Positions 1 through 11,387 of a stretch of DNA of 64,000 nt are shown piece by piece. The translations under genes and the position numbers were made by a program. This DNA comes from Okapia johnstoni. Lineage: Eukaryota; Chordata; Mammalia; Artiodactyla; Giraffidae. The DNA lies in NCBI GenBank assembly GCA_024291935.2, contig CM044321.1:62242985-62306984 (forward strand), given 5' to 3'. Each line of letters begins with the position of its first letter. Position 1 is the first letter of the stretch. The notes beneath the pieces were generated by a model that was given only the letters and a program-made list of their open reading frames with translations, ran no database searches and was not told the origin of the DNA.

Positions 1-1150
1 TCACAGGAGACTAACCAATCTGATCACATGGACCACAGCCTTGTCTAATTCAATGAAACTATGAGCATGCTGTGTAGGGCCACCGAAGATGGCTGGGTCA
101 TAGTGGAGAGTTCTGACAAAACATGGTCCACTGGAGAAGGGAATGGCAAACCACTTCAGTATTCTTGCCTTGAGAACCCCATGAAGAGTATGGAAAGGCA
201 AAAAGGTAGGACACTGAAAGATGAACTCCCCAGGTCAGTAGGTGCCCAGTATGTTACTGGAGATCAGTGGAGAAATAACTCCAGAAAGAATGAAGAGACG
301 TAGCCAAAGCAAAAACAACACCCAGTTGTGGATGTGACTGGTTGTAGAAACAAAGTCTGATGCTGTAAAGAGCAATATTGCATAGGAACCTGGAATGTTA
401 GGTCCTTGAATAAAGGCAAATTGGAGGTGGTCAAACAGGAGATGGCAAGAGTGAACATCAACATTTTAGCAATCAACAAACTAAAATGGACTGAAATGGG
501 TGAATTTAACTCAGATGACCATTATATATACTACTGTGGGAAAAAATCTCTTAGAAGAAATGGAGTAGCCATCATAGTCAACAAAAGAGTCCAAAATGCA
601 GTACTTGGGTGCAATCTGAAAAACTACAGAATGATCTCTATTCGTTTCCAAGGCAAACCATTCAATATCACAGTAATCCAAGTCTATGCCACAATCAGTA
701 ATGCTGAAGAAGCTGAAGTTGAATGGTTCTATGAAGACCTACAAGACCTTCTAGAACTAACACCCAAAAAGGATGTCCTTTTCATTATAGGGGACTGGAA
801 TGCAAAAGTAGGAAGTCAAGAGACACCTGGAGTAACAGGCAAATTTGGTCTTGGAGTACAGAATGAAGCAGGGCAAAGGCTAACAGAGTTTTGCCAAGAG
901 AATGCACTGGTCATAGCAAATACCCTCTCTCAAAAACACAAGAGAAGGCTCTAAACATGAACGTCATCTGATGGTCATTACCAAAATCAGATTGATTATA
1001 TTCTTTGCAGCCAAAGATGGAGAAGTTTTATACAAGTCAGCAAAAACAAGACTGGGAGCTGACTGTGGCACAGACCATGAATTCCTTATTGCCAAATTCA
1101 GATTTAAGTTGAAGAAAGTAGGAAAAACCACTAGACCATTCAGGTATGAC
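1..1150 (+). mobile_element. BovB LINE (RTE clade), 5' and endonuclease part, 3'-truncated
   Basis: This segment aligns by eye base for base with the longer BovB copy at 24677-25810 and covers the 5' leader and endonuclease region. Similarity stops abruptly near 1150, just after the endonuclease, and no reverse transcriptase follows. LINE copies are normally 5'-truncated, so loss of the 3' part points to a later deletion or recombination break. The left side runs off the window edge, so the true 5' end is not visible. Confidence 0.95.
61..954 (+). pseudogene. BovB endonuclease-domain pseudogene
   Basis: In the + strand frame the protein reads from 61, but is cut by stops at 301-303 (TAG), 358-360 (TGA) and 955-957 (TAA). 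At the matching places the copy at 24730 reads GAG, CGA and TAC. The largest open piece is 406-954 (182 codons). It corresponds to an APE-like endonuclease: the GDWNAKVG block is kept, but the conserved ISELKW block reads INKLKW, so the metal-binding glutamate is replaced by lysine. Downstream the reading continues in another frame (971-1231), so a frameshift is also present. It is inactive as written. Host function is not expected. Confidence 0.9.
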
Positions 1151-3480
1151 AGTTGTTCAGCCAACCTTATTAATGGTCAGGAAATGAAAATTGACATTAC
1201 AATGACACTCAATTACATTGAGAGCATTTAAAAGTCTGGTAATACCAAAGTTTGAGGAGAAACAGAAATTTCCAAGTGTTATTTTTGGAGTATAAATTGC
1301 CACAACTACTTTTGGCAAACAACTTGAAACAATGCAATCCAGTCCTAGGTATTAGTCTGTGGATATTTGCACCAAGAATAATGTATAAGAATGTTCATTT
1401 ATAAGAAGTAGTTTTGTTCTTACTATCACTTACTATCCCTTAGGAAATTTTATCCCAAGTTTTATGAAAAAAAATTAGTAGTAGTAGTATCTACAGTCCA
1501 TAGTTCAATAGACTTAGATATATCTTACATATTTGTTTGTTATAATCCCTATCTTCTACCCAGTTCATTTTCCTATTTTCTTAATGAATGATGAGTATAT
1601 TCTTTAAAAATTCTTTCAGTGATGGTAGGGGCCATACTTATTTGAACTTCCATTCAGGATTTTTTTTCCTTTACATTAATTCAAGTTTTAAGAATTTTAT
1701 TTAAATGTATTTGTAAAGAAAGCATTGTATGGTATTACTCTTTCTTGCCATAGATAGTGACCTTGAAACTAATACAATTAAAGTTGTTATAAAATTTTAA
1801 CTTGACTCTACTAATTGATTAATTGATGAAACACTGAGATCTTTTTGTCTAAAAGGGATATTAGTAAGTGTTTAAACCCCAAAATAATATTAAAAACACG
1901 GCATAGAATTACATATGATTAACACTATTTAGTTAAGAAAAAATATTAATATATATTTGAGTAATGCATAATGGAAAAATTATAAATAAAGTTAGTAATA
2001 ATATTGGTCTCCAGTGAGGGAAAATGGACAGTTTAGATTAGCACTTTTTATTGATGTCTTGATTTATGAACAGTATATAAATATGGCATATTCAAAATTA
2101 CAGTAAGTTTAAAATAAGAGAAAGAAATTAACATCAAACTAAGACTGTCTGTTGAACTAATGAGTAAGGAATGAAAAAGGACTGAACACTTGGTAACTTT
2201 CTCACCATTGAGTCAATGCTACTCAGTGCTCTCTGTGAACCACCTAAAATTATCTTGTAGTTAATGATGGGCATCCCATATTTCAAAAAGTACTGCAGTG
2301 AGAAATCTCTATTTGGAATTAACATCATTTTGCTCAAATATTTAATGCCTCTCTGTAATTCACTCACTTAGTCACAGGAATATTCTCCGTTGTCAGGATT
2401 TACCCCATTGAATGCAATTACTTCTGAAGACTGAGTTGCAGTCTAAACATTTAGAAACCCTCAATGAGGCTAATGCAAGAGAAATACTACGAATCTCCCT
2501 TAACCTTTTTTGCTATAACTTTGCCCATTTTCTCCTAGAACTTATGACATGTAGGATAAATGATGAACATCTTCTCAAGAATTCTTTGGGTTGAGTTCTT
2601 GTCTAAAGATGATTGAACTGGCTACCATCTAAGGACTGCTAATAATCCTAATCATCTGCCTAAGATGAAACGTCCTCTTCTCTTTTCTATCAAATGGATA
2701 TATCCATTCAATAAAAAAACTGATTAAAAACATTAGCAGAATATTCCAGCTTGCATTCTTTTTAAAATAAATCTGCATAACTCATTCTTACATTGTCTGT
2801 AATTACTCATATCTACTTTAGCAACTCTTATTTAAAATAACCACTTTGTCTTCTCTTTCAGATTGACCTTCAGAGAGATTTTGCTACGGATGAAGACATT
2901 ATGTGATGAGATGTGGTCTGAAATCAGTTTCTTAACATTTGCTTTAAATAGACAAGTAAATGCTATGACCAAAAAAAAAGCATTATCTGGGTGAGATTCA
3001 TAAATCAAAGGAAGCCACTTTGTACAAAACACATCAAAGACCTAGCTAGGTCTATGGGCATATAGGTCATGCCTCAAATTTATGTCTGTTCTTGCATTTA
3101 TTGTAAAATGTCCACAAACACAAAGAACATTAAACTCGTAGAGATCATCTATTCTTGACCTCTCACTTCACAATGTTGAAGTCCTTTACTCAAAGTTACA
3201 CTGAGTCAGCGGGAGAAATGAGAAAATTTCACTATTTCCCATTACATTAAACTAGGAAAACAGCTATGCCCTGGAAGGAAACAGGCATCTTTCTGGAATT
3301 CTTCCAAATTCAATGCTGTCAAAGCAGTCCTTTCTAACACTTTTCACATCATGGCACAGGAGGAAAATGGTAATATTTGTAGAATACCCTGAAGTCTAGA
3401 TAAGAGGCTATTTTTAGAGGCAAGTAGCTAGGGGTACTCAAAGAGGGTGGTCACTGTCCCCCCTACACACATGGGTAGGG
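1151..3480. other. Unassigned AT-rich sequence
   Basis: I recognise no gene, RNA or repeat family here. Short open frames (for example 2412-2594, and 2134-2367 on the minus strand) look random: no family resemblance, AT-driven composition, no splice context. Some of it may be old repeat too diverged to name by eye. Confidence 0.5.
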
Positions 3481-4160
3481 AGCTCTGCTGTGATTGAGTT
3501 GAACATCTCCACAGCTGTGTTCCCCCATTCAGCCTCCTGAGCATAAGTACCCTGAGACCAGTGCTCAAGGGGCTTGGAAGGGAGTCTGGTCAAGCAAAGG
3601 TTTGCTGCCTAATGCACCTAGAAGCCAATATTGTGGCACCAGCTTTTGAGAAAAGAAAGAGTTCTATTGAGAAGTCTACTGGCAAGGAGACAGGAGGCAG
3701 GTCTCAAATCTGTCTCCAGGATCTGGGGCTTGGGTCAAACTTTTATGAGTTAGGAAGGACAGCCTGGTATGCAGAATTTGCTGGCAGGGGAGGTTTATGC
3801 TGGAGGGCTTTAAACCCTTTTTTTCTTTTTTTTAAACTCTTTGCACTGGAGGGCCATTTATGGTATTGAAGATATGGAAAGATGGTTTTCAGCACCAGAT
3901 CTTCCTGGACAAGATCCCTCCTTTCTGCAAAGTTTCCACATTTCAGGTTCTGGTAATGTTCTACCTTTCTTGGCTCTGGAAAGGAAACACAGGTTCCAAA
4001 TATTATTTGAGGAGGGCTTTCCTCCTCTGCACATGCCCTGGTTACAAGACTTGCAGTTTTGTTTCTGCTGTATCTGCAAGGCAACTAGACATCCTGTTAT
4101 CAGTAGTCTGAGCTGATCCTGTGGTTATAGGAGCAGAGGGAAGAAAGAGAGCCTAAATAT
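3481..4160. other. Unassigned, less AT-rich block
   Basis: GC content is visibly higher than in the flanks, and there are overlapping open frames on both strands (3561-3869 plus, 3743-4084 minus). None resembles a known protein. The texture suggests an old LTR or other mammalian repeat, but I cannot name it. Confidence 0.3.
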
Positions 4161-4173
4161 TTAGTTAGACATA

Positions 4174-4383
4174 GGGATTCCCAGGTGGCTCAGACAGTAA
4201 AGAATCTGTCTGCAATGCAGAGACCCAGGTTCAATCCCTGGGTCAAGAAGATCCTCTGGAGAAGGAAATGGCAACCCACTCCAGTATTCTTTTCTGGAGA
4301 ATCTCATGGACAGAGGAGCCTGGAAGGCTATAGGCCACGGGGTCGCAAAGAGTTGGACGCGACTGAGCGACTAACACTTTCAC
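4174..4383 (+). mobile_element. Bov-tA SINE, full length
   Basis: It has a tRNA-Glu-derived head with pol III A- and B-box-like sequence (the B box reads GGTTCAATCCC), then the Bov-A body ending in GACTGAGCGACTAACAC. It is flanked by a perfect 13-bp TSD, TTAGTTAGACATA (4161-4173 and 4384-4396), which fixes both ends. Confidence 0.97.
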
Positions 4384-4396
4384 TTAGTTAGACATA

Positions 4397-5760
4397 CCAA
4401 GGAGTTCTGAGGTTGGTGAATATCAAGTCATAAACACATTTTCTCTTTTTATCTTTCCTCCTCATTTCCAAAAACTTCATCCAACAAAGAAGAATGGTAG
4501 AAATACTTCAGTGGTAATTTCAATGACTTACTGGAGACAGAGTGTGGGCTAGCATGAAAGTGAACCTTCCCTCCCACCCTCTTGAGCTCAGTTTTAGTGG
4601 GAGCCCTTCACACTTTCATGAGCTTTCTCTTTATTAATCCTACTAGGTTCTTGTGGTAAAGTGCTCAGAAAGATACTCATGTGTCTCTGGCAGGAAGAGC
4701 ATTGGGAAACACTCTCAGAGGCTTCTCCATAAAAATGGCTCATACTCTGGAGAAAGGACTTGGCCAGGGCACAATTCTGAACCTTTATACCAGGTAAGAA
4801 AAAGGAATCTCCCAAAATCCACTCGGTTTTAGCCTTTCTATTTCACTTAAGGGGGGAAAAATGACCAACTAACCAAGTATACGGACAAACCAAGTATAGT
4901 TAAGAGTCAAAGCTACAAGAAAATAGATAGAAAATTCTGTAGCTGGGGAAAGACACAGGGGTTGGTGGAGAGAAAATCTGTACTATGGGAGAGAGGACAG
5001 AAACAGGACTGCCTTGAAGCAGAGGCTCACTAATAGAGAAGAAAGGGAAGGTTGCTGAATGCTTCTCCTCCTCACAAATGATTACTGAACATCAGGGTGT
5101 GTTTCCTAAAAAGCCAGTAAGAGAAATTATTTTTATAATCTTCAAAATAATTCTGATCTTAAAAATTATAATTATCTTTGTTTCTAAAAGGATACAGATA
5201 AGCCATCCCCTTTATATTATATCCATAATATGAAAGTGTCTTCTAAGAACCTGTATGCTTAGGGGATAAAAGCTCTTACTGCCACAGACTCATTAAATTT
5301 AAGCCATCCTTTAGGGAGAGAGCTGGCTTGCTTCTTGTGATTTCTTGTTTACAAACACAATAGAGATTCTGAAATACTGTTCTGGGCTGGAGCATGGAGA
5401 CCCATGGTTATGGCTTTTCTGATAAACCCTTTTACTTTAGTGGTGCTCCAGAGACTGAGATTTGAAGCCAGAACTTTTTTCTGTCTCACATGTTCTCTTA
5501 CAGGTGAAAGGAGCTATTTTTCTCTGGTATAATCCATCGCTTTCAGACATAAGCCAGATTGCGTTAAAGAGGGCAATTAAATGCAGTTGAATCTTGCATC
5601 CAATCACCACTCTTTCCTTTTTTTGGTTGACCATAAAGCAAAAAGAATAATAATGTACATGGAATATTCAGTGAGAAAGAAAAAAATGAACTTTTAAAAA
5701 TCCTAATTTTTACTCTCTTTTCTTTGTCTTCAATTACCTCAGTTTTGATTTAAAGTAAAC
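4397..5760. other. Unassigned sequence
   Basis: There is no recognised gene or repeat. Minus-strand open frames at 4594-4815 and 5437-5634 have no recognisable domain and I regard them as chance. Confidence 0.5.
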
Positions 5761-5771
5761 TCTGTAGATGT

Positions 5772-5906
5772 CTCCTAGAGAATTAAATGGCAACCCACTC
5801 CAGTATTTGTGTCTGGAAAATTCCGTGGACAGAGGAGCCTGGTTGACTGTAGCCCATGGGGTCACAAAGAGTCGGACACGACTGAGCGACTAATACTTTG
5901 TTTCTT
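5772..5906 (+). mobile_element. Bov-tA SINE, 5'-truncated
   Basis: Only the 3' body is present, from the AACCCACTCCAG region through GAGTCGGACACGACTGAGCG. An 11-bp TSD, TCTGTAGATGT (5761-5771 and 5907-5917), shows that the truncation happened at insertion rather than later. Confidence 0.93.
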
Positions 5907-5992
5907 TCTGTAGATGTTTAAATTCTATCAGGGTGTTAAGCCTCTTTTGTATAAGATTCTTTAAAGAAATAATGTCTCTCATTTAAAAAAAA

Positions 5993-6169
5993 ATTTGATG
6001 TGTACCATTTTTGTTCTTTATTGAATTTTGTTACAATATCGCTTCTGTTTTATGTTTTCGTTTTTTAGCCACAAGTTATGTGGGATCTTAGCTCCCCAAC
6101 CAAGGATCAAATCCAGAACCCCTGCATCGGAAGGCAAAGTCTTAACTACTGGACCACCAGGAAGTCTCA
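5993..6169 (-). mobile_element. tRNA-Glu SINE (CHR-2 / SINE2-1_BT type)
   Basis: On the minus strand it starts GACTTCCTGGTGGTCCAG, carries the tRNA-like head, and continues into the family's A-rich tail segment (ATTCAATAAAGA near the low-coordinate end). It is moderately diverged. Confidence 0.88.
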
Positions 6170-6194
6170 GAAGTAATGCCTCTTCTAAATAATT

Positions 6195-6310
6195 CTATAT
6201 ATTATTAATGAAAGCTAACACTTGTTTAACATCTGCACTGTGTTGTAGATATACTTTATCTCAGTTAGTTCTCAATCCTCCAATATAATTATTATTCCAC
6301 ATCTTATTCC
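6195..6310 (+). mobile_element. MIR SINE remnant
   Basis: It shows the MIR core pattern: a tract reading like 'ctaacacttgtttaacatc', followed by a degenerate 'tatctca..tta..tctcaat' block. It is old and diverged; the assignment is by pattern only. Confidence 0.55.
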
Positions 6311-6570
6311 TCATCAGATCTTGCCATCTTCAGTTTTCAAAATACATAAAAATATTTGACTGCTTCTCAATACTATCTCAGTACTCCAAGCTATTGTCAT
6401 TTATTTCTAGATTATTGTACAAACCTGCCTCTATTCTTGTGGCCCTACAATAAATACTCCACAGAGTAGCAAGAGTCATCATTTAAAATGTTTAAGTTAA
6501 TCATATTGCTGTCCTGTGAATCACATCATATTCTAATGATTTTCCATCCCCCTAATATAAAGTCTGTTCA

Positions 6571-6793
6571 TTTCCTAGGTGGCGACAGTGGTAAAGAACC
6601 CACCTGCCAATGCAGGAGACATAAGAGATATGGGTTTGATCCCCAGGTTGGGAAAATCCCCTGGAGGAGGATTATGTCTGACTTTTTATGACCCCATAAA
6701 TGGTAGCCTACCAGGCTACCATGGGATTCCATGGGATTCTCCAGTCAAGAATACTAGAGTAGGTTGCCATGCCCTCCTCCAGGGGATCTACAT
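6571..6793. mobile_element. Rearranged Bov-tA: 5' half plus, 3' half minus
   Basis: Bases 6571-6670 are the tRNA head and first body segment in plus orientation, ending at CTGGAGGAGG. Bases 6672-6789 are the 3' body in minus orientation, ending with CCTCCAGGGGATCT. The two halves meet tail-inward near 6671, and a short repeat of 'catgggattc' lies at 6720-6740. This is not the arrangement produced by twin priming, in which the 5' part is the inverted one. It is either two independent fragments or an inversion within one SINE. Confidence 0.85.
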
Positions 6794-7286
6794 TTAAAAT
6801 GGACACGAATTCAAAATATAATTTTTACTCAAAGATAGCTTGTTTCAACTCTTGACTATAATTCTGATATCAAATCAAAGTCAAATCCCAAGGATGTTTT
6901 GATCAAATCCTGTTAAAGCTACTACAAGGCTTCTTTCAAGCATCATGCTTACTCAGTTAATATTAGTAGTAGATTGGACATAAGGGGAAAGGCATTTTCA
7001 GCTAAATGGTTCATTCTGATTGCAATATTTTTCCACCTCCCATTTGAGAATTCAGTTAGGTAGCTTCTTTTTCCTATCAATATAAATTTGCTAAAGCTAA
7101 ATATTTATGGTGTTTATATAATTTTCAATGCAAACTCTGATAATATTGTGGCATTCATTCTAGAAAGATGTCCTCTCTAATTTTCAGAGTCCTTTCATTG
7201 GTCCCCTGGCCCAGAATAAAAGGCTACCATATAAAAAAGTCCACGTGGAAGCACTGGAAGCCTCCCCCATCTTTAACCAGCCCCCG
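6794..7286. other. Unassigned AT-rich sequence
   Basis: There is no recognised feature. Confidence 0.5.
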
Positions 7287-7710
7287 TGATGGTTAATTGT
7301 ATGTGTCAGCTCGGTTAGGCTACTTTTCTTAGCTGTATGGCCAAACATCAGTCTAGATGTTGCTGTGAAGGTAGTTTTTGGATGTGACTAACATTTACAT
7401 CGGTGGACCCTGAATAAAGCAGATTACCCTCCATACTGTGTGTGGGCTCATCCACTTAATTGAAGGCCTTAAGTGGAAAGACTGAGAGTCCCGGAAGAGC
7501 AAAGAATTCTGCCTTCCAGACTGCTTTTGGACTCAAGACCACATGGAGTCTTGCCGGAATTTCCAGCCTGCCACCTTGCTCTACAGCTTTCAGATTTCCC
7601 AGTTTCTCAGCCCCAACTCCACCCCCAAAGGTAGAACCTATTCCTTAAAAGAAATCTCTCTCTTTGTATACATACCCTTGTTTCTCTTTCTCTGGAAAAC
7701 CCTGGTATAT
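7287..7710 (+). mobile_element. Solo LTR, MLT2-like (ERVL)
   Basis: It begins TGATGGTTAATTGTATGTGT, has internal blocks typical of this LTR family (AAGCAGATTACCCTCCATA; GTTGAAGGCC-like 'attgaaggccttaag'), and ends in a TTTCTCTTTCTCTGGAAAAC region. No retroviral internal sequence adjoins. It is heavily mutated, in keeping with an old mammalian insertion. Confidence 0.75.
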
Positions 7711-8255
7711 CCCCATCTCTTCTGAAATAGAAATGAAAAGCAGTTCAGGATTACTTCCTTTTCTGCTACTTGTGATTCTGGAAGTTTGACAATCACCTTT
7801 CCCTCCCTTCTGGTTGCAGATGTGGGGCTGTGACCAAGGAGCGGCTTTCTTTCTGGAGAATCTGCGTCTTGAGCTTTGGGACTGAAGCAGTTGAAACAGT
7901 CATCTTCCAACAGTAGCTCCTCCCCAAAGACTGCAGATTTTTTTCAGCTGGAATTCTAGGAACTGCTTTCTATCTTGTTCTTCCTGAGGGTATTTGTTTG
8001 TTAGCTTGCCTTTTTTTTAACTTTCCATTTTTTTTTTTTTATAAAAAAATTGTGTGAGATATTCAGCATTTCATATGAAAAGAAATCTTTTTATTTCTAT
8101 TTCAGATAGCCAGAAGTCAGTTTCTACAGGTTACAAACAAAAACCCCTCATATATATGGGGTTGATATGAAGATGCTTGAAGTCAAGACCATCACAAGCA
8201 GACTGCCCAGTGTTTCTGCCTCACTCACATTATAACAATAGAACTTTATGTACTG
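7711..8255. other. Unassigned sequence with T-rich tract
   Basis: It contains a broken poly-T/poly-A tract at about 8011-8048. The minus-strand open frame at 7638-7910 has no recognisable domain. Confidence 0.45.
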
Positions 8256-8965
8256 TATTATTTTATTGCTACATGACAAATTGTCACAAATCCAATCTTA
8301 AAAACATGCATATATCATCTAAACATTTCTGAATGTCATTTTCCAGTGTACTGGTCCTCTTCTTAAGGCCTCACAGGGTGAAACCAAGGTGACTTTCAGG
8401 TCTAAGTCTCCTTGCTAAAGCTCCAAGCCCTCGTCCAAGCTCACTGATCACAGGCAGGATTCACTTCCTGCAGCTGTGTGACTGAGGTCACTGTCACCCT
8501 GCCAGCAGGGATCGCTCTCGTTTCCTAGAGGCACCCCTCAAGTCCTTGTCACGTGGCCCCTCCCCAGGCTGGCTCACATTTCCAATCTCTCTACCTTCAA
8601 GTGGTCAGACACTTTAAAGCAGTTCCCTAATTAGATCAAGCACATCCAGGTAATATTCCTTTTGATAACTCAAAATGAATGAATTGGTGACCTAAACACA
8701 GAAGTGATTTACCAGCCATATTCACTATTCTGCTTGTTTTTTTCTGTTGTTGTTGTTTTGGCTGAACTGCGCAGCTTGTAGGGGATCTTCCCTGACCAGG
8801 GATGGAATCCTTGCTCCCCTGCAGTGGACGCCTGGAGTTTCTGGACCACCAGAGAAGTCCTCTACTGATTTTTAAGGGGCAGAGGTTTAGCACACCACAA
8901 GAGGCAGGAAGTATGCACACAACACGGTAGGATTCTTATGTCATATTAGAATTCTGCCTACCACA
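8256..8965 (+). mobile_element. Old mammalian repeat (unnamed), split by a CHR SINE
   Basis: The left side starts 'ttattgctacatgacaaat' and the right side ends 'attctgcctaccaca'. Both resemble the ends of a widespread old mammalian repeat, but I cannot name it with confidence. The SINE at 8734-8860 lies inside it and is younger. Confidence 0.45.
8734..8860 (-). mobile_element. tRNA-Glu SINE (CHR type), nested
   Basis: On the minus strand it reads GGACTTCTCTGGTGGTCCAG, then the tRNA-like head with 'gatcttccctgaccaggga' on the plus strand, then a T-rich (A-rich on its own strand) tail at 8735-8760. Confidence 0.85.
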
Positions 8966-8977
8966 AACCAAGTTCTT

Positions 8978-9120
8978 TAGGTGTCTGATTTCCTTTGGGG
9001 AATGAGAAAAATAAGCACCTCCTTTACTAATGTTGTAAAGATCAAATAAAGTAATATATATAATTTCATTAGGAAGAGTTTGGTTCATAGTAAGTACCCA
9101 GCAAATTATTATTATTCACC
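8978..9120 (+). mobile_element. MIR SINE remnant
   Basis: It matches the 3' half of MIR in order: 'gggaatgagaaaaataa', 'gttgtaaagatcaaataaag', and 'catagtaagtacccagcaaa' ahead of an ATTATTATT stretch. Confidence 0.75.
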
Positions 9121-10179
9121 AGAAGAGTTTATTGAATTGAATTAGATATTTATATTGTATATTAAAATCTCCCCATTCCATTGAAACTTCAAGTGAGTTT
9201 TGAGAAAATGCATTAACGTTTTTGATATATTATGATCTTTAGGGAAAATTCCCTCCTAGTATACTAAAATTAATGTTAATCTGTAAGATGTGTTTCATTT
9301 TATGATTATTTCACCAGTATAGCTTTCAAAAAGCAGATATTTCATTTCTTTACTCTCACTCCTTATTGTTTGTTAGATTGCAATATTTTCCAATATAATA
9401 AAAGACAGTGAAACATTTTCTTCTGCAAAACAAATTTTCTTTCTTCAGATTTTTGTTTTGCCACAAGTATCATACTCCTCTCCATGCTGGATTTGCCCTC
9501 AAAATCTTTTAAAATGAAAAGCATTCAGCAGCTTTCATCTATACATATCAACTTCTCTTAGTTACACTGATTCCCCCATTCATTGTCGGCGTCAGACTCA
9601 TCATATTTCAATCTGCTTTATTCTCCTGTTGCTAAGAAACAAAGTTGCCTCATTATACAGGGTCCTCATGTTCCAGCTTTGCTAATCAGTTAGAAAAACA
9701 TTTTCCTAGGGGATTACTTTCTGGATGACAGCATTTGCTCCTTATGTTGGTCGACCATTGATGTGATAACAGTATTTTTGTTTTTGCCATTAAACTATGG
9801 GAAAATGAGCTATAAATTTACCAGACGTTTGCTTTAGCCAAGAGAACCAGTGACTTCACTTACTCCATTAAGATCCAATCATTTGCACAGGATTTATGAT
9901 TTTTAAAATTTCTACATAACGACTATTTTGATAAATTTTTTAATCCAAGAATTTAAATTGATTCATCACAAAGAAATGAAATAAGCCCTGCCTTTCCATT
10001 GGAGATCAGAAAGTGGTCCTAGGGATGTTCACTTTTCTCTAAAAATGTTTACTCTTTTCAGGCTATATGGTAACTTGATAATATAGAATTAACAATAGAC
10101 AAGCATTGTCCCTGGAGAGAGGTGCTGTTACCCAGTCCACCCACATTAGGGAGATCCAGTAGAACTGGGATGTGGAATC
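9121..10179. other. Unassigned AT-rich sequence
   Basis: I recognise no gene or repeat. Confidence 0.5.
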
Positions 10180-10340
10180 TGGGGACTATTTCTGATCCCA
10201 CGTGGTATCAGCCAAGTCACTCAACTTCTAGGAAGACTGGTTTTCCTACTTCTCAAGTGAAAATAATACCTTTGGACCTATCTAACTGACTTACATGAAA
10301 TAATATTCTTGAAACCTCCCTGCACATAGATGTCCCATGA
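10180..10340 (+). mobile_element. MIR SINE remnant
   Basis: It contains 'gccaagtcactcaacttct', then a 'cctacttctcaagtgaaaat' block and 'aataatacct', in MIR order. It is diverged. Confidence 0.65.
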
Positions 10341-10985
10341 AAATATTAATGATATAGACATAGTTATGACAGTATCACTTTGGTTAGAAAGGAAATAATG
10401 TCAAGATTCTCCTGAGTTTTCTTTTCTAAGAAAAATACCAAAACGCATACCTTAATGGAAAGTGAGCAGGTAGTGATTTACACTGTTGGAAAAATACCTC
10501 TGGGATTCTATTTGGCCCTGGAGAATGCTGAGACATTAGAAGTGCATCTGCTAGGAGTCGTCCTGTGAGAATTTGGTTTGTGACTTATGTTGTCACCTCT
10601 AGGGTTTCTGTAAAGGTTGATCATATGGCCTCAGTTCTATCACTGGGATTTGAAATTGTCCTGTGTCTAAAGCACCACCATTTACCAGTACTTCTGGTTT
10701 TCCTAAGAATGACAGAACTGAGAACATTGCAGCTTATGAATCTAGGTATTAGGAATCACAAAGGTATTAGGTGACTTTAAGTACTCATTTTTACCAAGTA
10801 CTGGAGGTTTTGGTATAAAAGATACCTGGAGCTCAATGCTTCATTCCTTCTTTATGTCTTGCTGCTGCTTAAGGGCATCACCACACAAATAAACTAACTG
10901 TAGTGACATATTTGTCTCAGGTGCTGACTGTGTTCAATTATTTTATCACCCCAAGCTACTACATTTTCTTCTCTCAGTTAAATTC
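10341..10985. other. Unassigned sequence
   Basis: The open frame 10565-10774 (69 codons) has no recognisable domain. Nothing else is recognised. Confidence 0.5.
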
Positions 10986-11387
10986 TGGGCCATAAAGAAG
11001 CCTGAGCACTGAAGAATTGATGCTTTCAAATTGTGGTGCAGGAGAAGACTCTTGAGAGTCCCTTGGAATGCAAGGAGATCAAGTCAATCCTAAAGGAAGT
11101 CAAACACTGAATATTCATTGGAAGAACTGATGCTGAAGCTGAAGCTCCACTTTTGCCACGTGATGCGAAAAGCAGACTCATTGGAAAAGACCCTGATGCT
11201 GGGAAAGACTGAGGGCAAGAGGAGAAGGGGGAGGCAGAAGATGAGATGGTTAGATGGCATCAAGGACTCAAAGGGCATGAATCTGAGCAAACTCCGGGAA
11301 ATAAGGTGGAGGACAGAGGAACCTGGCGTGCTTTAGTCCTTGAGGTCTCAAAGAGTCGGACACGACTTAGCGATGAACAACAACAAA
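10986..11387 (+). mobile_element. BovB LINE 3' end, 5'-truncated
   Basis: It corresponds to the last ~400 bases of the BovB copy at 27490-27890. It encodes remnants of the C-terminal region after the RT (11118-11336 keeps SLEKTLMLGK and [12 protein letters not shown] blocks) and ends in GAGTCGGACACGACTTAGCG plus ACAACAACAA. No convincing TSD was found. Confidence 0.93.

Noticed and set aside
3561..4116. Overlapping open frames on both strands suggesting an exon
   Set aside because: No family resemblance and no convincing splice signals; both strands are open in the same region, which fits less AT-rich repeat-like DNA.
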